Positions 21,701 through 34,200 of a stretch of DNA of 64,000 nt are shown in pieces; the stretch's first letter is position 1; every line of letters starts with the position of its first letter. The position numbers and the translations under genes were made by a program. The stretch covers positions 26,392,098 through 26,456,097 of the forward strand of contig NC_063195.1 in NCBI RefSeq assembly GCF_017589495.1, read 5' to 3'. Origin of the DNA: Alosa alosa. Taxonomy: Eukaryota; Chordata; Actinopteri; Clupeiformes; Clupeidae. The notes under the pieces are model-generated. The model did not search any database. It was given only the letters and a program-made list of their open reading frames with translations, and was not told the DNA's origin.

Positions 21701-24700
21701 ATTTTGACAAGCATTTCTACCAATTGACCTTGTTCCTGCCCATCTCTAGCTTTGCTGTCTCCATCCTTTATGTTTTTGTTGTTTGCAAAAAAATATATAG
21801 TAGGCCCTATTTATTAGTAACCAGCAGCAAGTACAATTTGTTAATCGCTGTCATTCTCTCTCCTGCCAACAAAAATATGTTACGTTCCAAGTAGCAGTGC
21901 GTAATTCTGCTTCATAAAGTTGAACAAATACATTGGTCATATAAATAACCAGTTTATGGTCTACAGTGTAGAGTTGGTAAGTTATGGAAGGCCAACTTGG
22001 AGTGAATATACAGGGGGATTTCTTTGGCTCTTAGACTGGCAGGTGCGCACGTAGACATAGCCTACGGCCGAACACTGCAAGCGCTAATGAATCGTGCTCT
22101 CACGACAACCAATTAGTTAAATTAAATAGGCCTACTGTAGGTTAACATCACTCTGAGTTCGCATTCAAGCAAGCAAAACGATGATTTGAATACATCTGTT
22201 TCTCTGGAAGGGCAAGGGGTAACAACAGGACGACACAGAGACAGGCCAGAATGCAGGACTAATGTTATGAGAGTATTACAGTAATATGGGATATTCTACG
22301 GGAAAATATTAAAACGGCAAGACAGTGGGGAAAAGTTAAAATGATAGGCCTAAACCCGGAAAAAGTTGGCATGTTAGGTATTTTTCGGTCCCTGTGATTA
22401 TTTGTGAAATTGTGCAAACGGCCTTTTCAAATCATTTGAGAAGGAAGGAGTGTAGCAAGCTCCCAAATTGACGCTCTTCTGAGAAATTGAGTTTTGGATA
22501 ATGTTCAGCTTCGGCAGCTTTACAATGACTGAGGAAGCCTAGAGAGGAGTCCATACCAACAAGTTCATGTGTTGCATTTGTTATTACCCAGTGTGCTTTG
22601 TTGAATGGTATCAATGTTTTATTGCTTTATTTCATGTGAATACTTACTAGAGGAGTAACTTATTTCAAGTAGGCTAATGCAGTTGCAGGAAGTGTGCATT
22701 TAGTTTCCATGCTTATTGTGTTTCCACAACAATATTAGTGAGTAAATCTACTGAAATGGCCACCATCTTGGTGAAGTGTGATGTGTAAGATCAGAAAGCA
22801 GAGGGTAAGTAAGTTTAGAACGACAGTTTAAATTGATGTGTTTGCATAGCGCTTTACAGCGTGGGTGGAAGGTATCGACAATTGGCCAGGGAGCAGGGGC
22901 GGAGCCTGTGGGGGTGTGGCACGCCCCCGGCCCGGGACCCGCGGGCCCGGTGCGAGGGCGCCACTCCCCCACCTCTGGGTAAGGTCGGACGGGTCTCTCC
23001 CATGGCACAAGGCTGGAGGAGCTAAGATCATGCAAACGGTTTCTTTTCAATCATTTTCATCAGAGTGGGACGTATTAGGCTTATAGGTTGCTCCAGTCAG
23101 GATGAGTTATGACTCACGGTTGCTGAAAAGTTTTGAAATTTACTTTGATGATTTAGTAGGTGTAAAATATTGAATAAAATGTTCTGCTGTATGACTGGCT
23201 TTATTTTAACTCTCATATTGAACTTTATGACGTGCAAATTTACAAAATTGGATCACCGATATTGTCTCCTACAGGCGTCAATGAGAGAACACTTAGAGTG
23301 GGGGAAAACGCCCCCCTTAAAGGGGTGGTTCAGGATTTTGGACATAGGACCTCATTTCCAAGTAAGCAAGTGTGATATTTATCAGTGGAGACCGTTTTCA
23401 ACACGTTTCATCCAGTCCTTCTAATTGCAGAGTTCGCAGGTGCTAGGCTAGCGCAAGTCAACGGTATGTGCTAGCCTGCCACTAAAAACAGTCTTACCTA
23501 CTCCAAAGTACACCCAAGGCAAATAAATTATAACGCCAGACTATCGATGTAAATGTCTGTATTGATAGTTTTATTTCTAACATTATTCTATCCTTGCATT
23601 TCAACGATCGCATTACATTTTGAGGGACTAGTGTCTTAGCAGCGGCGGAATTATACTTGCTCCAGTTAGTAGTACTGCGCCAAAAAGTAAACAGTAAAGC
23701 GCACTCCAATGGGGATACCTAGTAGTAGCCTTGGTAATATCAGTCCGCCGCTGAGATGCAAAATGACTACTACCAACTTCAGGGAACAAAGTATAACTAT
23801 TGCAACGCGATGCGAGGGTAGTTGTATTTCTTACACTATTCTATCAACACAGACATTTACATCGATTGTCTGGAATTTGCCTCGAGTGTCCTTTGAAGTA
23901 GGTAAGACTGTTTTTAGTGGCAGGCTAGCACATACCGTTGACTTGCGCTAGCCTAGCACCTGCGAACTCTGCAATTAGAACGACTGGATGAAACATGTTG
24001 AAAACGGTCTCCACTGATAAATATCACACTTGCTTACTTGGAAATGAGGTCTTATGTCCAAAATCCTGAACCACCCCTTTAAGGAATATGTGATATTTCT
24101 GTGAAACAAAAAGCTAAATATGTGTAGAATTGCTATCTTAGTTTTGAGGGACAATATCATGAATTATAAACCAAATATGAAAATTGTTCAGAGTTAACAG
24201 TTAATTAGTATTTCAACAAAAACAAAAATTGAGCAGGGTGCCCCCACCCTGTCAAAGCAATGCCCCTCATACATTAATAGCAAAACCAAAAGTAAACAAC
24301 TAAAGTAAACACAATATATTGTGGAGCAATAAAATATAATCAATAAATTGATTACAAGCTACTATATTTATCAATATATTGACAATAGCCAACTCTGTTT
24401 TAGTGACTGCTGAACACTTGCCTAAAAATCCATTTTCTTGAAGTACAGAGCATGCATCCATTTTATGGTGGGTACTTGTACATCACCATTGTCAACATAG
24501 TGCATAGAAATAAAAACAACAACATTTTACTTCATCTAGTGATTAGTTTGTGAAATATAGGAGGGGGGGGCGTTTTACCCCAAGGGGCGTTTTCCCCCAC
24601 TCTACCCTACACTTACATGATTTTGGTTTCGAGTTTCTAATTGGAGTAAGTCTTTGTGACAACACGTCATGATACATTTGATAATGTTTGATCGTTGTTT

Positions 24701-27700
24701 TGGTATAAAGCATCTTTTACGTAGCCTAATGATTGCGCTCTAGAAAGTGAAAGTAGCCTAACCTAGGCCTATGCGCTCTGTGTCTGAGCTGTCTGTGCAC
24801 GTCCGCAATTGATTACGTTCCTCAAATGGAGAACACATCAATCCCATGGTATTTTTGCCCTAAAATGCATGAAACATGCAAGTTCAAAATCCTGCCGGTA
24901 GCCACGTTACATCTCCGTTTCATATTTGCCTAGGCTACTAGCCTACAATAAATGAATTAAATGAACTCAACTGACAACAGGTATATCTACTGATTCGGTC
25001 ATTGAGACTACAGAATACAGACTACAGAATGCATTACTACAAACTTTCTGTCTTTCTGAAGTTTATTTTTGTATTCCGGGGTACAGTAGCCTAATTGCCT
25101 AATGTCTTGACAATAGTTTTTCTTACTGGCTTGCTGTTTAAACTGACTGCGCCGTTCTGAACTTTCCTGCCAGGTTTATGACGTAAACCGCTACATCTCG
25201 GCTCTGGCATTGCCTAAACTCATCATGTGGGAAATCAGATTATCTGTCAAGATTGGGCTTTGAAAGTAAGGGATATTTGCTCAGTAATAGTAGGCCTAGG
25301 CTACATTTTGTAACATTTATAGAGAAATCGAGGGGAAGTTAATTTAGAAATCGTTGGAAGTTGAAAACACATATAAAAAAAGATTCGGGGCTTTTAAAAA
25401 GAGATTCGGGGCTTGAGCCGCCGAAGCCACCCCCTCGCTCCACCAATGCAACCACCCAGCAGTAACTTCTGCATTCAGTGAGATTTGCACCGCCCTAATT
25501 TTATTTTTGACTCTTCCCGTCACCGTTGCAACCTCTGAGCGCTCATTCTCCAAGTTAAAGACCATTAAAAACCACTTGAGGAGCACAGTGGGACAGGAGA
25601 GACTGAGTGGACTTGCCATAGAGAATGAGAGAGCAAAGAAAATGGACATACACAGAGCATCGTGGACGAGTTTGCGGAGTGTAAGACTCGTCGTATGCCC
25701 TTCAAACAGTGCTGCGTATTATTGTTGTTTTATTATTAGGGGTCATGTAGCCTAATGTTTTTGTTGTTCTCTTGGTTACACTTCATGTACGTTCGATGGA
25801 CTTCAAAATGACATAGTTGCTCTCCGTGGCGCTGACGCTTGTAAGACCCGCTGTTGCGGGCATGTGTAGCCTATGTTGTAAAATTATGTTATGATGAGTT
25901 TAATAAAGGGCCCGGTCATGTGCCCCGCCCCCGGCCCGGCTCTGACTTGTTCCGCCACTGCCGGGGAGGCTCATGTCTGCTTTGAAGACGATAGAACCTT
26001 CTTCCATTTGACTTTGAAGTCTCCCACATGTCTTTCGGTGTGTGATTTAGATTACTCTGAAGTGTATGCTTTAGTAAAGAACACAGTAACTCACCCTTGC
26101 AGTTGTCCATGTTAAAGACAGGAATGTGGATCACAGTTGGTTTGCCTTTTTCTTCAAACACATAGCAGGACTTTGGGCGTTTAGGGTCCAACCGTGTAAA
26201 GTCCACATTAGGGAAGGGATGGCCGTTCTTGTCTGCATAATCACTGGTCACTCTCAGTGTCTGAGTATGTGAGAACAGAATAGTGATTGATATACTTAAA
26301 ACAATAATTGCAATATGTTTTAATGTACAAGGCAATTACAAGGCAAATCTAATATACTTTCTAGTATATTTGAGGGGTTTCTTTTCTAAGTGCTATTATT
26401 CGTCACAGATTCCCAACATGCATGAAAGTCTCATCTAATCGATGATTCTAATCTAATCAATCTAATTCACATTTTCCCTCACAACCAAACAAGTATAAGT
26501 ATATATACTCTTTTGATCCCGTGAGGGAAATTTGGTCTCTGCATTTATCCCAATCTGTGAATTAGTGAAACACACACAGCACACAGTGTACACACAGTGA
26601 GGTGAAGCACACACTAATCCTGGCGCAGTGAGCTGCCTGCATCAACAGCGGCGCTCGGGGAGCAGTGAGGGGTAAGGTGCCTTGCTCAAGGGCACTTCAG
26701 CCGTGCCTACTGGCCGGGGTTCGAACCGGCAACCCTCCGGTTACAGGTCCGAAGTGCTAACCAGTAGGCCACGGCTGCCCACAAAGAAGAAACAAGAAGA
26801 AAAGTTCGGTATAACAACAACTTAGGATCTATTTTAGAGTAGTTTTGTTTTGTCTTTGTCTTTTTTTTATTATAAGCCACTGACCAGGCTTAGAATATCT
26901 TTATACTTCTGTCATACTGCGGAGAGGGTCATAAAACAGAGTATTTTTTTTTTAACTTTGTAAGTGTACAGAAAGGGTAAAGGACTGTTGTCACTGCATT
27001 ACGTTACTATTATTCCTGTCGCCGCCATCTTGTGTGAAGAAACTCTGTACAAGTTGATTACCAAACTGACCTCCTTTTGTGTCCGATGACTTGTGCTGCA
27101 TTTAATAATCAACTTTTACAGATGTCTCAGATGGGAGCGACTGAAAAATAAAAAATCAAGTGTGCTAATGCACTGACTGCACAGTACTTTTGTATTAAGG
27201 TTTTTCATGTGACGTATAGGTTCTTTAACGCTCTGTTTACTGCCACCTGGTAGGCAAGGGACGTGTTGAACCTATATTGGCCTTATTCACCCGGCAGAAC
27301 GAGGCCACAGGGTACACTTGCCATTACACTTCAGTCCAGCAGATGGTGGTAATGCACTCTGCCAAAAAAAAAACTCACAGAAAAAGAAACGTTTTTTTGG
27401 CAGTTTGCAAATGGAGTGCATTACCACCATCTGCTGGACTGAAGTGTGATCTACTGACCTGCACAGTACGTTTAGGCAGAGGAGACACAGCACTCAAAAA
27501 ATCCTCCATAGAAATGCATGGGCTTAGTTTGTAATGCTAATATGGCAGTTGTCTACACATATCCCACCCCTTCTACGGCAAAACGTCGACATGTGAATAC
27601 ATTGAGCCAATCATGTGTTGTGTTGTGAATACATTGAGCCAATAATGTGGTGTGTTGAGAAGACATCGTGCCAATCATGTGTTGTGATCTCGCCGCTGGA

Positions 27701-30700
27701 GCAAGGTTGGTGTCGTGAAGCCTTGCGCACGCGCATTTCTGCCGAAATAGATGCCCGATAAGTGCCCAAAAAGCGTTGCAATATGGCCGCTGAGTGGAGG
27801 GACTTGCCTAAAAGGACTTTAGTTTAGGATATTCTGTTTTAATTTCTTAGCATTTACTGTGATTGTATAATCAAATGACACTCATGTTAACTCGAAACAG
27901 AGGGACAGAAGATAGGAATGACATGTGATTGATGAGCACAAATTTCCCGAGACAAATTAGAACAAACTGTTCCGGTAAAATATATTCTTGTCATGCTTAA
28001 ATGTTGCACTTTTTGAAGCTATTTTAACTATTGGAACTATGTGTAGCCTATGCAACCCGACTGTTGTGGGCTAGCCTGCCACTCTGCCTGCCCCAGTTGT
28101 AAACAGTGACGTGGCATTTTGATGTATAGGTGCAAAACCTTAATATCCTTTCTGCACACTTTCAAAGTTAAAAATACTCTGTTTTATCTGCAGGGACCCT
28201 CTCCTCAGTATTGCAGATGTATGAAGATATTCTGAGCCCCCAAGGCTATGGTTATGTGCTACTCTGGCTGGGTAACCTGACTCTCGCCAGATGAATTTCG
28301 TTCTGCCTAGCTCTACTCATCCATCTGGGATCGCTCCATTGGAGAGGTGTTTCAGAAGGCTGGGCCTTATCAAACATCCTTGCATATGATTGGATAAGCC
28401 ACTTATCCGTCATCTTTATTGACGCTACTTCAACCACTCACATCGAAGCCAACCCGTGACACTGAGAACAGTCTCACAGTCGCTTCTCGCTACGTCACAT
28501 CTATGAAGCTCTCGCCCTGCGTCCTGATTGGCTCTACCATAAAATCTGATGCCGAAATCACTCCCAACGGAAGCGATCCCAGATGGATGTGAGTGGAGCT
28601 AGGCGGAACGAAATTCACCTGGCGAGAGTCAGGTTAATGGCTGGGAGCTTTCACCTCAAAGGGGTCTCCATCACTGAAATCAAAGGATATGATGAGATCT
28701 ATGCATCTGGCTGCTCTCAGGGCTGATGGATATGGTGAGTTTAGGTAGAGTCCAGCATCTATCAGATGCATCTGTTTCTCTTGAATCATGTCCTTAGGTA
28801 TGGCATCATCTGTAGCAACATTCACCACAGAAGATAAAACATTCGTTTCATGAAGACAACAGTATTTTATTTTGCCTTTTTCAAACTTTTTTCAAAGAAA
28901 AGCAGTATCACCTTGACATTTGTAGAGGAAATTAGCCACGGTTCCAAACTTCCAGCCAATGAACAATGGCATTACATGTCTTATGACCCACCACACTGAA
29001 AAGAAATGACATTTGTTTCAGTATATGAAAACGGTACTCTTTAATTTCAGACTTCATAATTATTTAAAAATTATAAATAGTAAATAGTGTTGTCTAGGTG
29101 CTGTAGGCAAACATGCATTCTTTGTACACTGTACTCTAAAACAAACCATTGTTCCAACAAACCATGCCCCTAATGCCCCCATACACTTTAAAAAGATGTT
29201 TAAAGGATTAGAGTCTGACACCATCTCACATGTAAAAACATGCAATGGAGTCATGCAATGCGTTAATACTGGCCCACAAAAACTGTTTGTGCAAAATGTT
29301 GCCATGCTACACACAAATTTGGGTGGGTCAGCAGCGCATACACAAGGAAGTTCTCAGTAGGCCTGCATTGATTCTGCTATACCACACTCTTAAAACAAAT
29401 GTGTTGTCCCTCTCTGGACACAGAATTGCTAAAAAACAATGCAAGTTGTGTTATTTTCAATGCATGCTGTGTTATTTTCAGCACATATTGTGTAACAAAT
29501 TAAAAAAAGGAAACAACACAAACTGTGTTGTCCCTATCTGGACACAGAGATGTGTTAAAAACAACACAAGTTGTGTTGTTTTCAACACATTCGTTTTAAG
29601 AGTTTTTAAGAATTTTCATTTGACATTTGAGTTTGACTTGGCCTCCGCTTTAACCCTCTCTGATTGACGTGTTCTTGACAGCTTTCAATGGCTGTTTCTG
29701 AGTGTCCGTGTGGATGGAATTATTTTGCAATATGTACGAAAAACCCTCCGTTTTAAAAAATACCCGGCTATGTGTGGACAGTAGGATCTTTGCGTCAATC
29801 AAACAGATGGCGATATTGGCCAATGCTCGACTCAATTTTGGATTCACTTGCCTACTTAGTTACAGAATATTTTAATGAAAGCTCTTACCATCACCAGCTG
29901 TGCCTCCGATTTGAGAATGATCGTGGCCCCATTTGTCTACTGAGGCTATCAATTCATCATGGATGCTTTCCACATGTTTCTCTTTCTCTTGGTCAGTCAT
30001 GCCTCCCCAGCTCTGATGCTCTACAAGCATGAGTGTGGGGCTGAAATCTTCCCAGCTCTCTAGATGGCAGTAAAACAAATGTCCATAAGTCCATCACATA
30101 ACTACAAAACCTAAATAAAAATAAGAATACCAAACCAATATATATATATATATAACTTTTATAAAACACTGTCCTGCGGTTTTTATACAGTGTGGCTAAT
30201 ACACAGGAAATTACTGTACCATTCTCTATTATGTTTGAGAAGGACTCAAACTCGTACTGTTCAGTTGGTTAGGGTGTGTAAATAGTTGGTTGGTTGGTTG
30301 TGTGTAACACAAAATACTCTACCTCCAAGGAGACATTGCAGCCTTTCCAACTCAGAGAGGTTGTACTCTGGGTCTGCATAGTTCTTCATCAAATCAGCCA
30401 GTATATAGAGAATGTCAATCTTTCCTTTAAATAAAAAAAACAAACATACATTATTTGGATTTCTTCTGACCAACAGTGGTATTAAAAAAATTTATGGAAA
30501 GATGTTAGGCTACGTAATATTGTCCAACATATGTAAACGTAGCAAAACCCTGTAGTCTATGACAAATCAAAGACATTTACCTGGATTTGTGGCATTTTCA
30601 GTCACTGTAAAATAAAATATAAATACAAAATTTAAAATATTAATTAACATAATCATTCTATGAGAAATTGGTAGGAACACACACACATATGCATGCACAT

Positions 30701-30721
30701 ACACACACACACGCATACACA

Positions 30722-30769
<48 letters not shown>

Positions 30770-31091
30770 GGATTATTCATTAAAGTCATGCATGCCCTAC
30801 TAAGAAGTCATTAACGTCAGATGGCGGAAAACATCAGATGAAAAAGGTGAAGTTTGGTAGAGTGTGGTGTGCTGAACAAAACCAGAGATGAAACGTACCA
30901 GGACTAATTGAGCTGATCCAGTCCCAGAAAGCGTCTTTCATATATTTTTTGATTTGGCCAAAATCTCCCAAAGCAGATCCACAGATTCCTGCAAATATCA
31001 TGGTTGTCATTAGATATTAGTGCATTTAGGGCATGCTTATCCTGGATTAGACTTAAGAATGTCTTTTCATCATCACCCATTACTAGCGTCA

Positions 31092-31127
<36 letters not shown>

Positions 31128-31163
31128 CCACAACCACCCACACACACACACACACACACATCC

Positions 31164-31207
<44 letters not shown>

Positions 31208-34200
31208 CCACACCCACCCACACACACACAGACACACACACAATCAAACACAATCTGAGGCAAACGATCATTAGCCAGATATTGCACATGCATCTATCAG
31301 TTTACAACTAAAGCTGAAAGAAATGTTTTTTGGCCATGATAATCTCATTTTGCTGTGGTTCTAATTGTTGTTAATGGTTAATGATGGATAGATGTTAAGA
31401 CCATTGGCTTGTTTACATTGGCTAGAACAACAACCCACTATTAACGATACCCTCCACAATTAGGATAATTCTAATGACATAATCTGTGTTATTTGACTAA
31501 GGGGCCACATTCAGACATCAGGGGCGAATAACATCATAACCCCCATGCTATATGATTGAGGGGCCCTGGAAGGGGTTCGATCTGGGCTCTCTAGTATCAT
31601 ACCTCAATGAAACAGGAAGTTATGGATAAGCATGAGAGTTCATAGACATTCTCATTATCTTAATCAAGTGAAATAATAAGAAAAAAAAATGTTTCCAGTT
31701 GCATTAACTGTTTTTCTAGGCGTGCCAATATTTGTGTCACGTTTCATTTTCTAAAACAAGTAACTATTTATCAATGAGGGAATTATTACTAAGGTCTTTC
31801 ACCAACCGATGAATTAATAGCATATTTTACTTATCTCTGCCTTGGGTGTGATATATGTAAGGGGTGCTGTAATTTAGAACATCAGTAGCTTTCATTGTGT
31901 CTAGTTATTATCCTGCATTGGGGTGTTATAGCAAAAGATAACCTTGCAGTTGAACCATGTCCATTGGCTTCCTCTGCACAGGCTGACCAGGTTGCATTAT
32001 CCCTCCCTCAAAGTCCCTCTTCAGCAATGATGTCTTCACGTAAGCTCCAGGCTCTAGGAAGCCAACTTCATGGGGGCTGAACTCAAACCACATTTCTGTT
32101 TGAGGAGAAGAGCTTTGAATTTTAGGAAACTTTTAATTTTCTGTCAGATACATTATGTGTGTACTTTACACTATTACACCTTTTTGCTGTTTCTTGTGAA
32201 AGCAATGTTTTTCCATTGCACTGTAGAGTGGGTACAGACGGGCTCCATTTCCCTCTTGGTCTAGAGGTCGACACTCCTGCTCCAGCTAACAGGGCGAAAT
32301 AAATACCATTCACTCTTCATATTTTATATTTGTGACATATCTAATCTAACAATATACAAGGATACAAGGATACAAGGAAGTTTATTGTCACATGCATATA
32401 GTTACTGGAAGTAAGAAATGCAGTGAAATTATGTCTGGTGTCAGCCTATTTGTGCATTACCTGTATCACACAAATATCAGCGTTACATTATCAATGGCAT
32501 CATAACCGGAAAATCAAGAATTGCTTTAAGGTAATTGTGCAATAGCCTGCTATTTGTCAGTCAACATGGCTCTTCAAGATTTATTTATGAGACTTGTGTA
32601 AGATACAAATACTCTGCTGTAGGGGGAGCCAGTTAGCAGCAAAACAAACTGAAACTGCATTGGATACATTTAAATGCATTCTTTGTTTTCCGTTTTAAGT
32701 CAACTGTTGCTAAGTATTACATTAGTGTTTATGGTATACAGGGGGTGGGAGACAATTGTACATTTTGTCTCAGGGTTGAATATAGGCTACTGTGCTGAAA
32801 CTCACAGACAAAATGTGCAATGATATCACACTAAAGCTTGTAGCTTTTCAGAAGATTTTGATTAGGTTTAGTATGAATGGTGGTATAATTTTCAGTTGCT
32901 TCTTCTCTGTTGATTTTTAATTATGATTATTTGATTAGGTCTAATATGATGAATGGTTGCCTGGGGTCAATTATGACACACATTGGTTGTAACTCGAATG
33001 GAACAACTGTCCCCAAAACACTCATTGCATTGAAAATAATATTACAGAATAAATAAGAAACACCTGCTTGAATTAGTTACGTAAATATATGTATAAAATA
33101 AATGTATTCATACGCATAAACATATTTAAAAAAAACAGAGCAACACAAAAAACAGCAGTGAAACCTTACTGTGGTTAATTACCAAATCACAGCATTCCTA
33201 TATTCCTTTATGAAGAGGTGCTCTCAGTGTAATTTTTTACTGAATGTATGTAGGATCATTAAAACAAAAAACTTCATATTTTGTATACTCACAGATACAC
33301 CCTTTATTCTGCAAGTAAACACCCCCCACACATCAGAGAGGGAAAAATCTCCTTCCGCATATCTCTGCTTGAACCACTGGACACCATCATGGAATGACAC
33401 ACTGTTCTTGTTAGACATGCTCAACAGTGCTGCATTTGCAGCCTCCTCTGCATGCTGTGTCCACTGTGGGTCTTGATACAATGAGGACATGCACCTGTAA
33501 CCAATAGATACGTATTCACATAGAGCAGATAGTGGACATGAGCAAAAAGGCAAATTTGCAATTTCAGGTCAAAGTCAGCTCTGTGTTGCAATGTTATTGA
33601 AGATTGTGGTGATGCATTTTGTCTTTGATCTGCTGATTAATCTTCATTGGCACAAGGTGCTAATATTGCTCTTGGGTGCTCCTTGTTGGTGCCCCCCCCC
33701 CCCCCAATTCCAATCCTCCCCCATCTTTCTTATGCAGCCCTTGCCACTTAATCTACTAAACCCCTCTTCTACTGCACTTTTTACCCCAACCGTTAAGCTA
33801 AGGTAGAAGAAGTGCGATTCTACTTGAGTTAGAAGCATAGCATAGTCCGATGTGGTCACCTGTGTAACCGTTAAAGATTAAAAATACTTAACAGTCTACA
33901 GTGAGACAGTTTGTTTGTACGAAGTTATTACAGTATTTGACAAATGCTTTTGTCGAAAAACATTACATGAAAAATAAGAAGTAAAGCACTATGTATACAG
34001 GGCTCTCAAGTGTCACGCATTGAGCGTGATAGTCACTCATTTCAGTCTTTTGTCACGCTCTCCCGCCACACATTGTATTTCTCACGCAGAAAAACTATTT
34101 ATATATTTAATATGCTGCCGCAGTGCCCAAATTGTCTCTGGCCGCGCCGCTCTCACTATGGAACCGGCAGGAATCAAGCGCGTCTGTCCTGGAGTTGAGC

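Larger units (their letters stand above)
18788..26094 (-). other. Last intron of pla2g4c-like gene 1 (7.3 kb)
   Basis: The matching intron of gene 2 is only 169 bp (56798-56966). The extra length here is transposon sequence: a Tc1 relic, the second copies of repeats X and Y, nested MITEs, and a hAT tail, each listed separately. Stretches between them (for example 18800-19060 and 24610-25340) show nothing recognised. Confidence 0.75.

Noticed and set aside
25916..26092. Possible extension of the 26095-26260 phospholipase exon
   Set aside because: The donor GTGAGT at 26094 and the length of the homologous exon in gene 2 show the exon ends there; the remaining frame is intronic.
30683..31245. 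CA-repeat clusters considered as a CRISPR-like array
   Set aside because: Dinucleotide tracts with no constant repeat and unique spacers; eukaryotic context.
30904..31293. 129-codon frame rich in Val and Cys
   Set aside because: Translation of the CA/GT repeat tracts; only the 90-bp phospholipase exon inside is supported.
32122..32313. Minus-strand frame starting MNGIYFALLAGAG
   Set aside because: Wrong frame over the phospholipase exon 32180-32285; the phase-compatible frame encodes LEQECRPLDQEG and matches gene 2.
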